From positions 62,001 through 126,000 of the forward strand of contig JAEKDP010000009.1 in assembly GCA_016521575.1 (NCBI GenBank): DNA of 64,000 bases, given 5' to 3'. A program made the translations under genes and the position numbers. The stretch is from Rhodobacteraceae bacterium F11138. Lineage in GTDB: Bacteria; Pseudomonadota; Alphaproteobacteria; Rhodobacterales; Rhodobacteraceae. The notes beneath the pieces are model-generated. The model worked only from the letters and a program-made list of their open reading frames with translations. It was not told the origin of the DNA and did no database searches. Of this stretch, positions 33,374 to 41,262 are shown piece by piece (position 1 is the first letter of the stretch; every line of letters starts with the position of its first letter).

Positions 33374-34678
33374 ATGTTCACCCACGAAGACCTTGCCTGC
33401 CTGCAGGCGCAATCGCTCAAGATGCAGGGATGGATCCGTCAGCAGACCTTTTCGCCCGGTGCCGGCAAGGCGCTGCGCCGCTTTTCCAGCTGGGAGGTGG
33501 CCGAACTGATCTTTCGCGTCAACCAGTCCACCCTGCGCGGTCGCTTGGCCGCCGACCCCAGCCTGCCCCAGGGCCAGGTCGAGGAAGATGGCCGCCAGCG
33601 TTGGTATAGCCTGTCGGAGATCAATGAGATGCGCCGGCGTATCAAGGTGAATCGCCGCTCTCTGATGCCTGAACGCCCGGCAAACCGCCGCGCCCTGCGG
33701 GCAGCGATCGCCAATTTCAAAGGCGGGGCCGGCAAATCCACCGTGGCTCTGCATTTCGCCCATGCGGCCGCGCTGGACGGCTATCGCGTCCTGTGCATCG
33801 ATTTCGACCCCCAAGCCACGCTGAGTCACTCGATGGGCCTGACGGATATCGCCGAGGATTACACGGTCTGGGGGATCATGGCGCGCGATCTGATTCAAGA
33901 AACCGAGCGAATGAACGCCAGCGCACGCGGGGCCGAGTCGGGCGCCGCCCTGCCCCGCCGCACCCTGCCCAGCAACATCACCGAACTGGGTCTCGCACAG
34001 CTGCGCATCGCTGATTTCATCAAGCCGACCTGTTGGCCCACCATCGACTTGATCCCCAGCTGCGCCAATGCGGCTTTTGTCGAATTTGCCAGCGCGCAGT
34101 ATCGCCATCTCAATCCTGAATGGTCCTTCTTTGCTGCAGTCAGCCGTTATCTGGACCACCTGCCCGATGATGCCTACGACCTGATCCTGTTCGATTGTCC
34201 GCCAGCAATCGGCTATCAGTCGATGAACGCGGTCTTTGCTGCCGACATGCTCTATATCCCGTCGGGGCCCGGCTATTGGGAATATGATTCCACGACCTCC
34301 TTCATCGGTCAATTGGCCGAGGCGCTGGAGGATCTGTCGGCGTTCAGCCCCATCGTCCCGACGGGGACAATGGGGTTGCCCAAGGTGTTTCAGGACGTCC
34401 GTTTTCTGCTGACGCGCTATGAGCCGGGCAATGATCTGCACCGCGCCATGCGTTCTGCGTTTGGCAAGGTTTTCGGTGATCGGGTCACGGAACATCCAAT
34501 CGAGATGACGCGCGCGGTTGAGCAATCCGGCCGGTTCCTCAGCTCGATCTACGAAACCGACTATCGCGACATGACGCGCGAGACGTGGCGGCGCGCTCGC
34601 ACCTCGTTCGATCAGGCTTACAGTGAATTCAAGACCCATGCGCTGGCTGCCTGGGTCAATCTGGAGGAAACACCATGA
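33374..34678 (+). CDS. parA: Plasmid partition ATPase ParA (module 2)
   Basis: A 434-residue large ParA. The N-terminal DNA-binding region (LRRFSSWEVAELIFRVNQSTLRGRL, about 34-58) is homologous to that of the first ParA. The ATPase domain shows Walker A KGGAGKST at 116-123, VLCIDFDPQATLSHSMGL, and Walker B LILFDCPPAIGYQSMN. The GAAGGAGA ribosome-binding site and the palindrome lie just upstream. It overlaps parB by four bases (ATGA). The protein is only distantly similar to the first ParA, so the two systems need not interfere. Confidence 0.93.
   Translation: MFTHEDLACLQAQSLKMQGWIRQQTFSPGAGKALRRFSSWEVAELIFRVNQSTLRGRLAADPSLPQGQVEEDGRQRWYSLSEINEMRRRIKVNRRSLMPERPANRRALRAAIANFKGGAGKSTVALHFAHAAALDGYRVLCIDFDPQATLSHSMGLTDIAEDYTVWGIMARDLIQETERMNASARGAESGAALPRRTLPSNITELGLAQLRIADFIKPTCWPTIDLIPSCANAAFVEFASAQYRHLNPEWSFFAAVSRYLDHLPDDAYDLILFDCPPAIGYQSMNAVFAADMLYIPSGPGYWEYDSTTSFIGQLAEALEDLSAFSPIVPTGTMGLPKVFQDVRFLLTRYEPGNDLHRAMRSAFGKVFGDRVTEHPIEMTRAVEQSGRFLSSIYETDYRDMTRETWRRARTSFDQAYSEFKTHALAAWVNLEETP
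34355..34368. promoter_or_regulatory. Degenerate parS-like sequence inside parA (module 2)
   Basis: GTCCCGACGGGGAC matches the module-2 palindrome core at 12 of 14 positions and encodes part of IVPTGTMG. It is a weak match and may be chance, but the first module also has a copy within parA. Confidence 0.3.
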
Positions 34679-35757
34679 GCAAACGCAAGGGGTTCGACAT
34701 CGATTTCCCGGATGTCGAGGATGTCCCCGCGGGGACGGTCGATCGCAACGCATCCCCCGCGCGGCGCGGCCCGATGGCCTCTGCGATATCCGAGAATGCC
34801 GAGGCGCTGCGCAGCCGCCAGCAGGCCGAAGCCGCCATCCGCGAGGAAAACGATCGTCTTGCGCATGAGTTGGTCCGTCTGAAACGGCAGGGGCTGATCG
34901 TCGACCTGATCGATATTGGCGCCATCGCTGCGACGAAGTTGACCCGCGACCGCAGCACCACGCGCGATTCCGATCTGGATGAGCTGAAGGAATCAATCCA
35001 GGCAATCGGTCTGTCCAATCCCATCCGGGTCGAAGCGGACGGGCAGGGGGGCTGGCAACTGGTTCAGGGTTTTCGTCGCCTTGCCGCCTATCGCGAATTG
35101 CACGCCGAAACGGGCGAGGATTGTTATGCCCAAATCCCCGCCGGGATCCTGCCACAGGGGGAAACGGTGGAGGGCCTCTATCGCCGGATGGTCGATGAAA
35201 ACCTCGTGCGCCGCGACATTTCCTTTGCCGAGATGGCCGCGCTGGCGCTGTGCTATGCCGAGGATGAGGCGACCGATGCCGACACCGTCGAGCAGGCGGT
35301 CGCGGTGCTTTATGCTTCGGCAGCGCGGCAAAAACGTGTCTATATCAGGCATTTTGCCACTCTGCTGAATGCGATCGGCAGCCACCTGAAGTTCCCCGAA
35401 GCCATCCCGCGCGCCTTGGGGTTGCAGGTGGAAAAGCGTCTGTCCTCGGATCAATCAGCGCGCGCGTGTATCCTGGATGCGCTCGAAAGGGCGGCCCCCG
35501 CCACGCCCGAGGCCGAGATGGAGATCCTGCGCGCACAGGCAAAGCCTCAGCCGCCCAAAGCCGCAAAGCGCGCGGGTGCAACAGGCGCGGCCAAAACGAC
35601 ATTCCGCGTCACTGTCCCCGCGGGGACAATCCGCTGCTCCGCGCGCAACGGCAGGATCGAGTTGGCCGGCGACCGCGATTTCTCGGCCGCCGATCAGCAG
35701 CAATTGCAGGCCGCGGTGGCGGCGTTCTTTGCCGCACTGGACGCTCCGGATGCGTAG
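34675..35757 (+). CDS. parB: Plasmid partition protein ParB (module 2)
   Basis: A 360-residue ParB/RepB-family protein. Basic N-terminus (MSKRKGFDIDFPDVEDVPAG), then the ParB domain (LDELKESIQAIGLSNPIRVEA, LVQGFRRLAAYRELHAETG) and the motif ENLVRRDISFAEMAALALC before the helix-turn-helix region. The C-terminal 60 residues should dimerise. Two exact palindrome copies are embedded in the reading frame, each read as VPAGT. The start overlaps the parA stop. Confidence 0.92.
   Translation: MSKRKGFDIDFPDVEDVPAGTVDRNASPARRGPMASAISENAEALRSRQQAEAAIREENDRLAHELVRLKRQGLIVDLIDIGAIAATKLTRDRSTTRDSDLDELKESIQAIGLSNPIRVEADGQGGWQLVQGFRRLAAYRELHAETGEDCYAQIPAGILPQGETVEGLYRRMVDENLVRRDISFAEMAALALCYAEDEATDADTVEQAVAVLYASAARQKRVYIRHFATLLNAIGSHLKFPEAIPRALGLQVEKRLSSDQSARACILDALERAAPATPEAEMEILRAQAKPQPPKAAKRAGATGAAKTTFRVTVPAGTIRCSARNGRIELAGDRDFSAADQQQLQAAVAAFFAALDAPDA
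34723..34736. promoter_or_regulatory. Candidate parS (module 2), copy near the 5' end of parB
   Basis: An exact GTCCCCGCGGGGAC, 48 bases into parB, encoding Val-Pro-Ala-Gly-Thr. Confidence 0.6.
35613..35628. promoter_or_regulatory. Candidate parS (module 2), copy near the 3' end of parB
   Basis: TGTCCCCGCGGGGACA, a 16-bp perfect palindrome within the last 150 bases of parB, again encoding Val-Pro-Ala-Gly-Thr. Confidence 0.6.
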
Positions 35758-35778
35758 GCGGTTGAATGTGCGCGTCCA

Positions 35779-35804
35779 AGTGTTCCGCGCTTGACCGGAA
35801 CACT
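35779..35804. repeat. Inverted repeat after the second parB
   Basis: The exact arms AGTGTTCCG and CGGAACACT are separated by eight bases, 22 bases after the parB stop. No T-run follows on either strand, so it may be a transcript-end hairpin that is not a classic terminator, or a protein-binding site. Confidence 0.5.
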
Positions 35805-35959
35805 AAAGGCACTCGGTGCGAAGCGGAAGCACCGGATCCGCGCATATGAAAATAGTGTCGGATGCGGGCGATTGGCCTGACCAATCAGGGTTACCAACTG
35901 GTGCGCGCCGGAAAAGGTGGCGCTTGATGTTGGCAAACCAAAAGGGCAGGGGCCTGTCG

Positions 35960-36089
35960 GGTGGGCAGTTCGGAGAGATAGCGGTCGATCAGATCGCGCG
36001 CGGAGGGATCGCCCGTGCCTTTCATCCATCCGGCACCAGCGTGCGAAGTGTTTCCAGTTGGCCGCGAAGGCCTTGCACGTGTCACATGC
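35960..36089 (-). pseudogene. Remnant of a tyrosine recombinase (integrase) N-terminus
   Basis: On the minus strand one frame reads CKAFAANWKHFARWCRM and, after a shift of frame, another reads GDPSARDLIDRYLSELP. Joined, these match the layout of the SAM-like N-terminal core-binding domain of phage-type integrases (a TxxAYxxDWxxFxxWC... motif followed by a LIxxYLxxL helix). Only about 40 residues remain, with no catalytic domain. The call rests on my memory of the family pattern. Confidence 0.45.
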
Positions 36090-36392
36090 TTTGAAACCGA
36101 TTTAGTGTGCATGAGACCGGCCGCTAATCTGAGTCGCCATTGGTGGGACCAATCGGCATCCATACACAGCAAGGATATGTGCGTGAATGCAAATTATCGG
36201 ACATGATGCCAAATCGCAAAGCGAGGCGGTTGGTGATCCGAATCGCAGATCAAAGCGCCGCGATGATGTAGGCCCGAGACATGACATTCGCCGGTGTTGC
36301 CACCTTCGAATACTGCGCCGCAGCGTTCACCAAGGCCGCGATTGAACCCTTCTGCTTGGTCTATACCCGAAGGGCATTGGGAAAGGGTTGCG

Positions 36393-38210
36393 TCAACTCT
36401 TTGGTCGGGCCAGGCGCAGATCGGACCGGGCGTATGAGGTGCAGGGCAGGATATGATCTGGCGAGTCATCGCCCGGGGCAGATTTGGTACACTTCCCCTC
36501 CAGTAGCTGCAGCTTGCAGGTGCCGCAGGTTCCCATTTCACAGGAAGACGGAATCTGCAGCCCGGCCTTGCGCAATCCGTGCAACAGCGGCACCCCGGCA
36601 TCGACTTGCACCGGGGGATGCCCGTCCAGCGTGACCTGAAACGTTTCGCCTGTGGCGGTTCCGGTAACGGGTGTGGCGAAATTTTCGACTAGAACCTGGT
36701 GGTCGGGCACGCCCAGATCATTCAGTATGGCACGCATGTCCGTGACAAAGCTGTCCGGTCCGCAGATCCACACCTGCCGAGATAGCAGCGCCGGAACCTG
36801 CGCCAGAACCTCCGCGCCGATGCGTCCCTGATCCGCCGTCCAGACCGGGGTGAAACGATAGCCCGGTTGGGTGGTCTGGGCTTGGTGCAATTCGGAGAGT
36901 CCGATGGCGCGTGCTGCAACACGGTCCATATGGATATGGTGCGCATCAGCCAACTGCGCTGACCCTGCGAGCATGGCCAGAAACGGGGTCACCCCGCTGC
37001 CCGCCGACAGGAACAATGCAGGCTGGTCGGGGGCGTCCATGGTGAATGAGCCATGCACCCCGGTGGCCCAGATCGTGTCGCCCGGGCGGGCCTTACGCAC
37101 CATGAAGTCCGAAACACCGCCGCTGCCCTGACGGCGGATGGAAAGGCGAATTTCGCGCCCGTCGCGGCGCTGCGCCGAAATTGTGTAGGAGCGCACTGCA
37201 TCCTGGCCATTCGGCTGGGGTATCCGCAACGAGACGAACTGGCCCGGGTGAACCGGTGTGGCCTGTTCGTCTTCGAAGCGCCACCACAGGTGGCGCGCGC
37301 CTTCGGCCCCGGATGTGGTCTCTAACAGGCGCAGCACGCGACGGTCCGGCAGGGGATCAGGCCCCGTCGGGCATGTTGCGGGTACAAAACGGTGCTGCGG
37401 TGTAGTGCCGTGAACCTCTACTGTGTCACCCACTGCGACCGTGCCCGGCCGGCGCACTGCCGCGTAAACGCCAAAATGCACCTCGCCGCCGTCATTGGCG
37501 CGATAGGCGGACAGGCTGCGCAGCGGTTCGCCGGTCAGATCCTTGCGGCCTGAATTCGGGTCAATCGTGGTCATCACGCAGCGAATACAGGGCTCAATCA
37601 CCTCAAGCGTCGTGTCGCCGATACTCAGACCGGTCCAGCCATCTTCGGCATGCGGCTCGGGTCCATCGAGCACAATATTGGGCCGGAAGCGATCCATTTT
37701 CACGGGCCAGCCCAAGGTGGCGTTCAGCCGCGCAAGGCTGGCGCGTGTCACGATCAGCAGCGGAGCGACATCACCGAACCGGCCATATCCTGCCTGTCCA
37801 TAGTCCCGCCGCGTGTCATGATGCCGGTGTACCAACCGCGCGGGCTGATCCAAAAGACGGGTCAGCCAGTCCGCGGCGTCGGCCCCGGCGTCGACCACCT
37901 GCAGAGGGTCGGAAAACAGGGTCGCGTGCCGGGGGGCGCTGATCTGAGGAGGCGGCACGGTCAGGGCCGGGGCGTCTGGCGCGGTGAGGCGACAGCCGCC
38001 ATCACCAGTCGGTGTCAGGCTCAGCAACAAAAGCGCAGGCTGCTCGCGCGCCGTGATTTGAGCGCCGTTCGCATCAACGACCATCCATTCGCGGTCGCCA
38101 GCGAGCCCGTCGGGCGTGATCCGGGCGCGGGTCAGCGCCTCGGCCAGGCCGGATTTCATCGGATATCGGAACAGTTCCGCCACTTGGAAGGGGATCGGTT
38201 TTGCAGTCAT
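36393..38210 (-). CDS. MOSC-domain enzyme fused to a flavin reductase and 2Fe-2S ferredoxin
   Basis: A 605-residue fusion. Residues about 5-120 form the MOSC N-terminal barrel (ELFRYPMKSGLAEAL), 120-270 the MOSC domain with the molybdenum-cofactor Cys region EPCIRCVMTTIDPNSG (Cys208/Cys211). Then follow an FAD domain (VRSYTISAQR), an NAD domain (FLSAGSGVTPFLAMLAGSA, ICGPDSFVTDMRAIL) and a C-terminal ferredoxin (CEMGTCGTCKLQLLEG, Cys557/562/565, last Cys near 590). This is an mARC/YcbX-type molybdoenzyme with its own reductase, likely to reduce N-hydroxylated compounds or similar. The IclR gene lies just upstream on the same strand (one base between). Confidence 0.88.
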   Translation of the reverse strand: MTAKPIPFQVAELFRYPMKSGLAEALTRARITPDGLAGDREWMVVDANGAQITAREQPALLLLSLTPTGDGGCRLTAPDAPALTVPPPQISAPRHATLFSDPLQVVDAGADAADWLTRLLDQPARLVHRHHDTRRDYGQAGYGRFGDVAPLLIVTRASLARLNATLGWPVKMDRFRPNIVLDGPEPHAEDGWTGLSIGDTTLEVIEPCIRCVMTTIDPNSGRKDLTGEPLRSLSAYRANDGGEVHFGVYAAVRRPGTVAVGDTVEVHGTTPQHRFVPATCPTGPDPLPDRRVLRLLETTSGAEGARHLWWRFEDEQATPVHPGQFVSLRIPQPNGQDAVRSYTISAQRRDGREIRLSIRRQGSGGVSDFMVRKARPGDTIWATGVHGSFTMDAPDQPALFLSAGSGVTPFLAMLAGSAQLADAHHIHMDRVAARAIGLSELHQAQTTQPGYRFTPVWTADQGRIGAEVLAQVPALLSRQVWICGPDSFVTDMRAILNDLGVPDHQVLVENFATPVTGTATGETFQVTLDGHPPVQVDAGVPLLHGLRKAGLQIPSSCEMGTCGTCKLQLLEGKCTKSAPGDDSPDHILPCTSYARSDLRLARPKS

Positions 38211-38211
38211 T

Positions 38212-39018
38212 CTAGTTACTCAGGGCCTGGCTCAGATATTGTGCGGCCGCCCGCAGCGGCGGGATGATCTTATCGGCCAACTCGGCTTCGGTGTACTTTC
38301 CTTCGTGCAATGTCACATGCAGCGCGGCCCCGCCGGTCTGATCCCCCTCGAAACGGACCGGCGCCGACAGGGCGACTTCGCCGATCAGGCATTCGCCATC
38401 GCTGCGCCCGATACCGGTTTGACGGGCCTCGTCGACCATGGCGATGATCCGGTCGGGCTGGGTAATGGTGCGCTCGGTGCGCATCTCGCGCGGGCTGGAA
38501 AGAATGAACTCGCGCACTTTGTCCTGAGGCCAGAGCGACAACATGGCGCGGCCGCCCGAGGTGCAGAACACCGGCAGGCGGCGTCCTGGAAGGCTCGCGA
38601 AATGCTGCTGCATGCCCAGCGGCCAGCGCAACAGATAGACGATGTCATGCCCGCTCATCCGGCTGAGATGCACGCTTTCACCGGTCCGTTCTGACAGCAT
38701 CGCCAGCGGAGCAAGAGCCGCCTCCACCATCCGATCGGCGCGCAGAAAGGCGAAAGACATATCCATCATCTTTTCGCTGACCCGGTATCGGCGAGTGTCG
38801 GGGTCGCCGACGAGATAGCCCATCTTGTGCAGCGTGTAGACCGCGCGTTGCACCGACGAGCGATCCGCCCCTGTGGCGGCTGTCAATTGGCTGATGGTCT
38901 GCTCGGCGGCGCCACCGTTGAATGCTTCCAGAACCTCCATCGCCTTGCGGACCGACGCGTTGAACAGGCGTTTGTCGATTTCCTCTGTGACCGCGGACGG
39001 ATCGGGACGAGACGGCAT
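38212..39018 (-). CDS. IclR-family transcriptional regulator
   Basis: A 268-residue IclR protein: winged helix (VRKAMEVLEAFNGG, ISQLTAATGADRSSVQRAVYTLHKMGYL) and effector domain (FCTSGGRAMLSLWPQDKVREFI, GECLIGEVALSAPV). I place the start at 39018 (MPSRPDPSAV), which has AGAGGAA upstream; a longer frame to 39354 adds unlikely sequence. It is one base from the MOSC fusion and probably co-transcribed with it. A 25-bp inverted repeat covers its start codon. Confidence 0.88.
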   Translation of the reverse strand: MPSRPDPSAVTEEIDKRLFNASVRKAMEVLEAFNGGAAEQTISQLTAATGADRSSVQRAVYTLHKMGYLVGDPDTRRYRVSEKMMDMSFAFLRADRMVEAALAPLAMLSERTGESVHLSRMSGHDIVYLLRWPLGMQQHFASLPGRRLPVFCTSGGRAMLSLWPQDKVREFILSSPREMRTERTITQPDRIIAMVDEARQTGIGRSDGECLIGEVALSAPVRFEGDQTGGAALHVTLHEGKYTEAELADKIIPPLRAAAQYLSQALSN

Positions 39019-39261
39019 GGATCGGTTCCTCTTCGGTATAGAACTCGGCTCAGCTGCTGCGGTCCAGGGTGAGACCGGATCTGCGTGGCTGCTGGAGCCT
39101 TCGTCCTGCACAGTCAAAATGTACGGGATCGTGTAGGTCAAGGCCATGGGCGCGGTGCTGCCACGGCTTGGGTGATCCTGTCCAACGCCAGCGGCGGCAC
39201 ATCGGGATGCCGAGTGACCTGCCTGGCCAGTGAGCAATCCATGCCGTCTCGTCCCGATCCG
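38998..39261. repeat. Perfect 25-bp inverted repeat spanning the iclR start
   Basis: Positions 38998-39022 and 39237-39261 are exact reverse complements over 25 bases, with 214 bases between them. The first arm contains the iclR start codon and its first five codons. In the iclR mRNA the second arm would lie in the 5' leader and could pair with the start region. The rest of the 354-base gap (39019-39372) shows no gene. Confidence 0.75.
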
Positions 39262-39372
39262 GGTGGCTTGGGCATTCTGCGCCAGGCAGACCCCGTTCGG
39301 GGAACGCATTCCGGTTTTGAAAAGCGTCGAGTTGGCGCAGAAGCCCATTTTCATCCTCGTCGTGAGAACCGC

Positions 39373-40413
39373 TTATTTCTTCAGGCGGGTCCAGATACGG
39401 TTGCGAAGGTCGCGTGCAGCGGGGGAGCATTCCCGGCCCGGACGCAGCCGGTCGGCATATTCGGCAGGCATGTTCACCGCCGGGTCAGCCGCAATTTCAG
39501 GCGTCAGGTAGGGTTCGCTTCCCGAGATGGCGTTCATGTAGCCTGTGAAATTGGTGATCTCCGCCACGTTTTCAGGCTTCATCAGGAAATCGATGAAGAT
39601 CTTGGCGTTTTCAGGATGTTCAGCGCCGGTGGGGATCGCCAGATTGTCGGCCCATTGGGTGATCCCCTCCTTGGGATAGATATATCGCGCGGTGTCCCTT
39701 GCCTTCCGAACCCGATGGGCCGCACCGTTCCAGATGTGGTGCATCGTCACCTCGCCCGCCAGAACCCTGTCGATGGTACCGGACGACCCGTAGAGCAGAA
39801 GATGCGGCTTCTGTGCGCTCAGCAGGTCAAGGATCTGCTGACCTTCGCGCGGGTCCTCGGTGCATTTGTCAATGCCAAGGTAATAGGCGGCCGCATTGAA
39901 TACCTCGACCTCGTCATCCAGCGCGGCGACCTTGCCGCTGAGCGGGCCGGGTTCGAAGAACACGCTCCAGCTTTCGGGCAGTTCGACGTCGGTTCCGGCA
40001 CTGTCATAGACCAGCCCCGTCGTCCCCCACATATACGGCGCTGTATACTGGCGGCCCGGGTCGAACTCGGGGTCTGCGAAGCCGGGCGCGATATTGCCGC
40101 CATTGGGCAGGCTGGGGGCATCGAATTTCTGCAGCAGGCCAGCTTGGATCATTGTCGGCACGATATACCCGGACGGGATCACCACGTCATAGCCTGCGGC
40201 CCCGGCCTGCAACTTCGCCAACAGGGCCTCGTTGGTGTCATAGATGTCCATGGTGATGGCAATGCCGGTTTCCTTGGTGAAGCGCTCCAGCAGCTCATCG
40301 GGGATATAGCTGGGCCAGAAAAACAGGTTCACTTGCTTTTCTTCTTCGGCCAGGGCGGCTCCGGCCCCTAGCAGCGCGGCCAGGGCTGCACTGGCGATGG
40401 TTCTGAGTTTCAT
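39373..40413 (-). CDS. Polyamine-type ABC transporter substrate-binding protein (PotD-like)
   Basis: A 346-residue periplasmic binding protein with a signal peptide (MKLRTIASAALAALLGAGAALA) and the PotD/PotF fold: VNLFFWPSYIPDELLERFTKETG, YDVVIPSGYIVPTMIQAGLLQ, MWGTTGLVYDSAG and WADNLAIPTGAEHPENAKIFIDFLMKPE. The ligand is a polyamine or related cationic compound. It is the last gene of the potA-B-C-D operon on the minus strand. Confidence 0.9.
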   Translation of the reverse strand: MKLRTIASAALAALLGAGAALAEEEKQVNLFFWPSYIPDELLERFTKETGIAITMDIYDTNEALLAKLQAGAAGYDVVIPSGYIVPTMIQAGLLQKFDAPSLPNGGNIAPGFADPEFDPGRQYTAPYMWGTTGLVYDSAGTDVELPESWSVFFEPGPLSGKVAALDDEVEVFNAAAYYLGIDKCTEDPREGQQILDLLSAQKPHLLLYGSSGTIDRVLAGEVTMHHIWNGAAHRVRKARDTARYIYPKEGITQWADNLAIPTGAEHPENAKIFIDFLMKPENVAEITNFTGYMNAISGSEPYLTPEIAADPAVNMPAEYADRLRPGRECSPAARDLRNRIWTRLKK

Positions 40414-40461
40414 CGTTTGTCTCCTCTGTTGGTTGGGGCTTGATGGTTGGTCATCGGCATG

Positions 40462-41262
40462 TCACTTGCGTTGCATGCGATTGATCCAGGCAGCGATCAG
40501 TACGAACAGCACTGACATGACCAGCAGGATGGTGGACACGGCGTTGACCGCCGGCGTGACCCCCAGCCGCATCATGCCGAACATGTAGATGGGCAGGGTG
40601 GTCGAACTGGGTCCGGCCAGGAAAAGCGAGATCACGAAGTCGTCCAGCGAGACGATGAAGGCCAGGATGAACCCGGCCAGGATGGCGGGCCAAAGCAGCG
40701 GCAAAGTCACGGAAAAGAAGGTGCGACGTGGATCGGCGTAGAGATCGTTCGCCGCCTGTTCCAAGGTGTCATCCATCACATCCATCCGCGCCTTGATGGT
40801 GATGAAGGCGAAGGGGATGCAGAAGACCGTATGGGCCGCGATCAGGCCGACCATACCCAGGGGCACGCCGATCGAGATAAAGAAGATCAACGTGGCAACC
40901 GCGGTCACGATTTCGGGGATCACAAGCGGGAAAGACAGGAACGGCACCATCATGCCCTGACCCCGAATTGGACGGCCCCGGAACCCCAGCGCCGCCAGCG
41001 TGGCAAGCGTCGTGGCAAGGAACGCGGCGCAGCTTGCCACCACCAGCGAATTGACGGTTGCCGCACGAAATTGGTCGGACTGCATCACCTCGGCATACCA
41101 GCGCAACGAGAAGCCTTCCCAGATGGTGGCCATGCGGCCGCCGTTGAAGGAGAACACGATCAGGATCAGCAGCGGGATATACAGGTAGACATACAAAGCT
41201 ACCGTTGCGCTTGTCAGCCCGCGGAACCGCCAGGGCAGAGATTGGGAACCTAGGGGTTTGAT
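40462..41262 (-). CDS. Polyamine-type ABC transporter permease (PotC-like)
   Basis: A permease of about 266 residues with six helices and the ABC-permease EAA loop (LEQAANDLYADPRRTFFSVTLPLLWPAI). The start is uncertain: between the PotB stop and the first helix (SATVALYVYLYIPLL) there is no ATG, GTG or TTG in frame. A GGAGG site is followed eight bases later by ATC (41262), giving IKPLGSQS. A CTG at 41238 is the other option. The gene overlaps potB by 13 bases if ATC is used. Confidence 0.85.
   Translation of the reverse strand: MKPLGSQSLPWRFRGLTSATVALYVYLYIPLLILIVFSFNGGRMATIWEGFSLRWYAEVMQSDQFRAATVNSLVVASCAAFLATTLATLAALGFRGRPIRGQGMMVPFLSFPLVIPEIVTAVATLIFFISIGVPLGMVGLIAAHTVFCIPFAFITIKARMDVMDDTLEQAANDLYADPRRTFFSVTLPLLWPAILAGFILAFIVSLDDFVISLFLAGPSSTTLPIYMFGMMRLGVTPAVNAVSTILLVMSVLFVLIAAWINRMQRK

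Larger units (their letters stand above)
35758..36392. other. Gap between the second parB and the MOSC fusion gene
   Basis: These 635 bases hold the inverted repeat after parB and a broken integrase fragment. The rest (about 36100-36390) shows no supported gene. The composition is mixed and it looks like decayed DNA. Confidence 0.55.

Noticed and set aside
32870-35155. A 761-codon minus-strand frame across the second parA-parB
   Set aside because: The opposite strand codes for intact ParA and ParB; the long frame reflects codon bias only.
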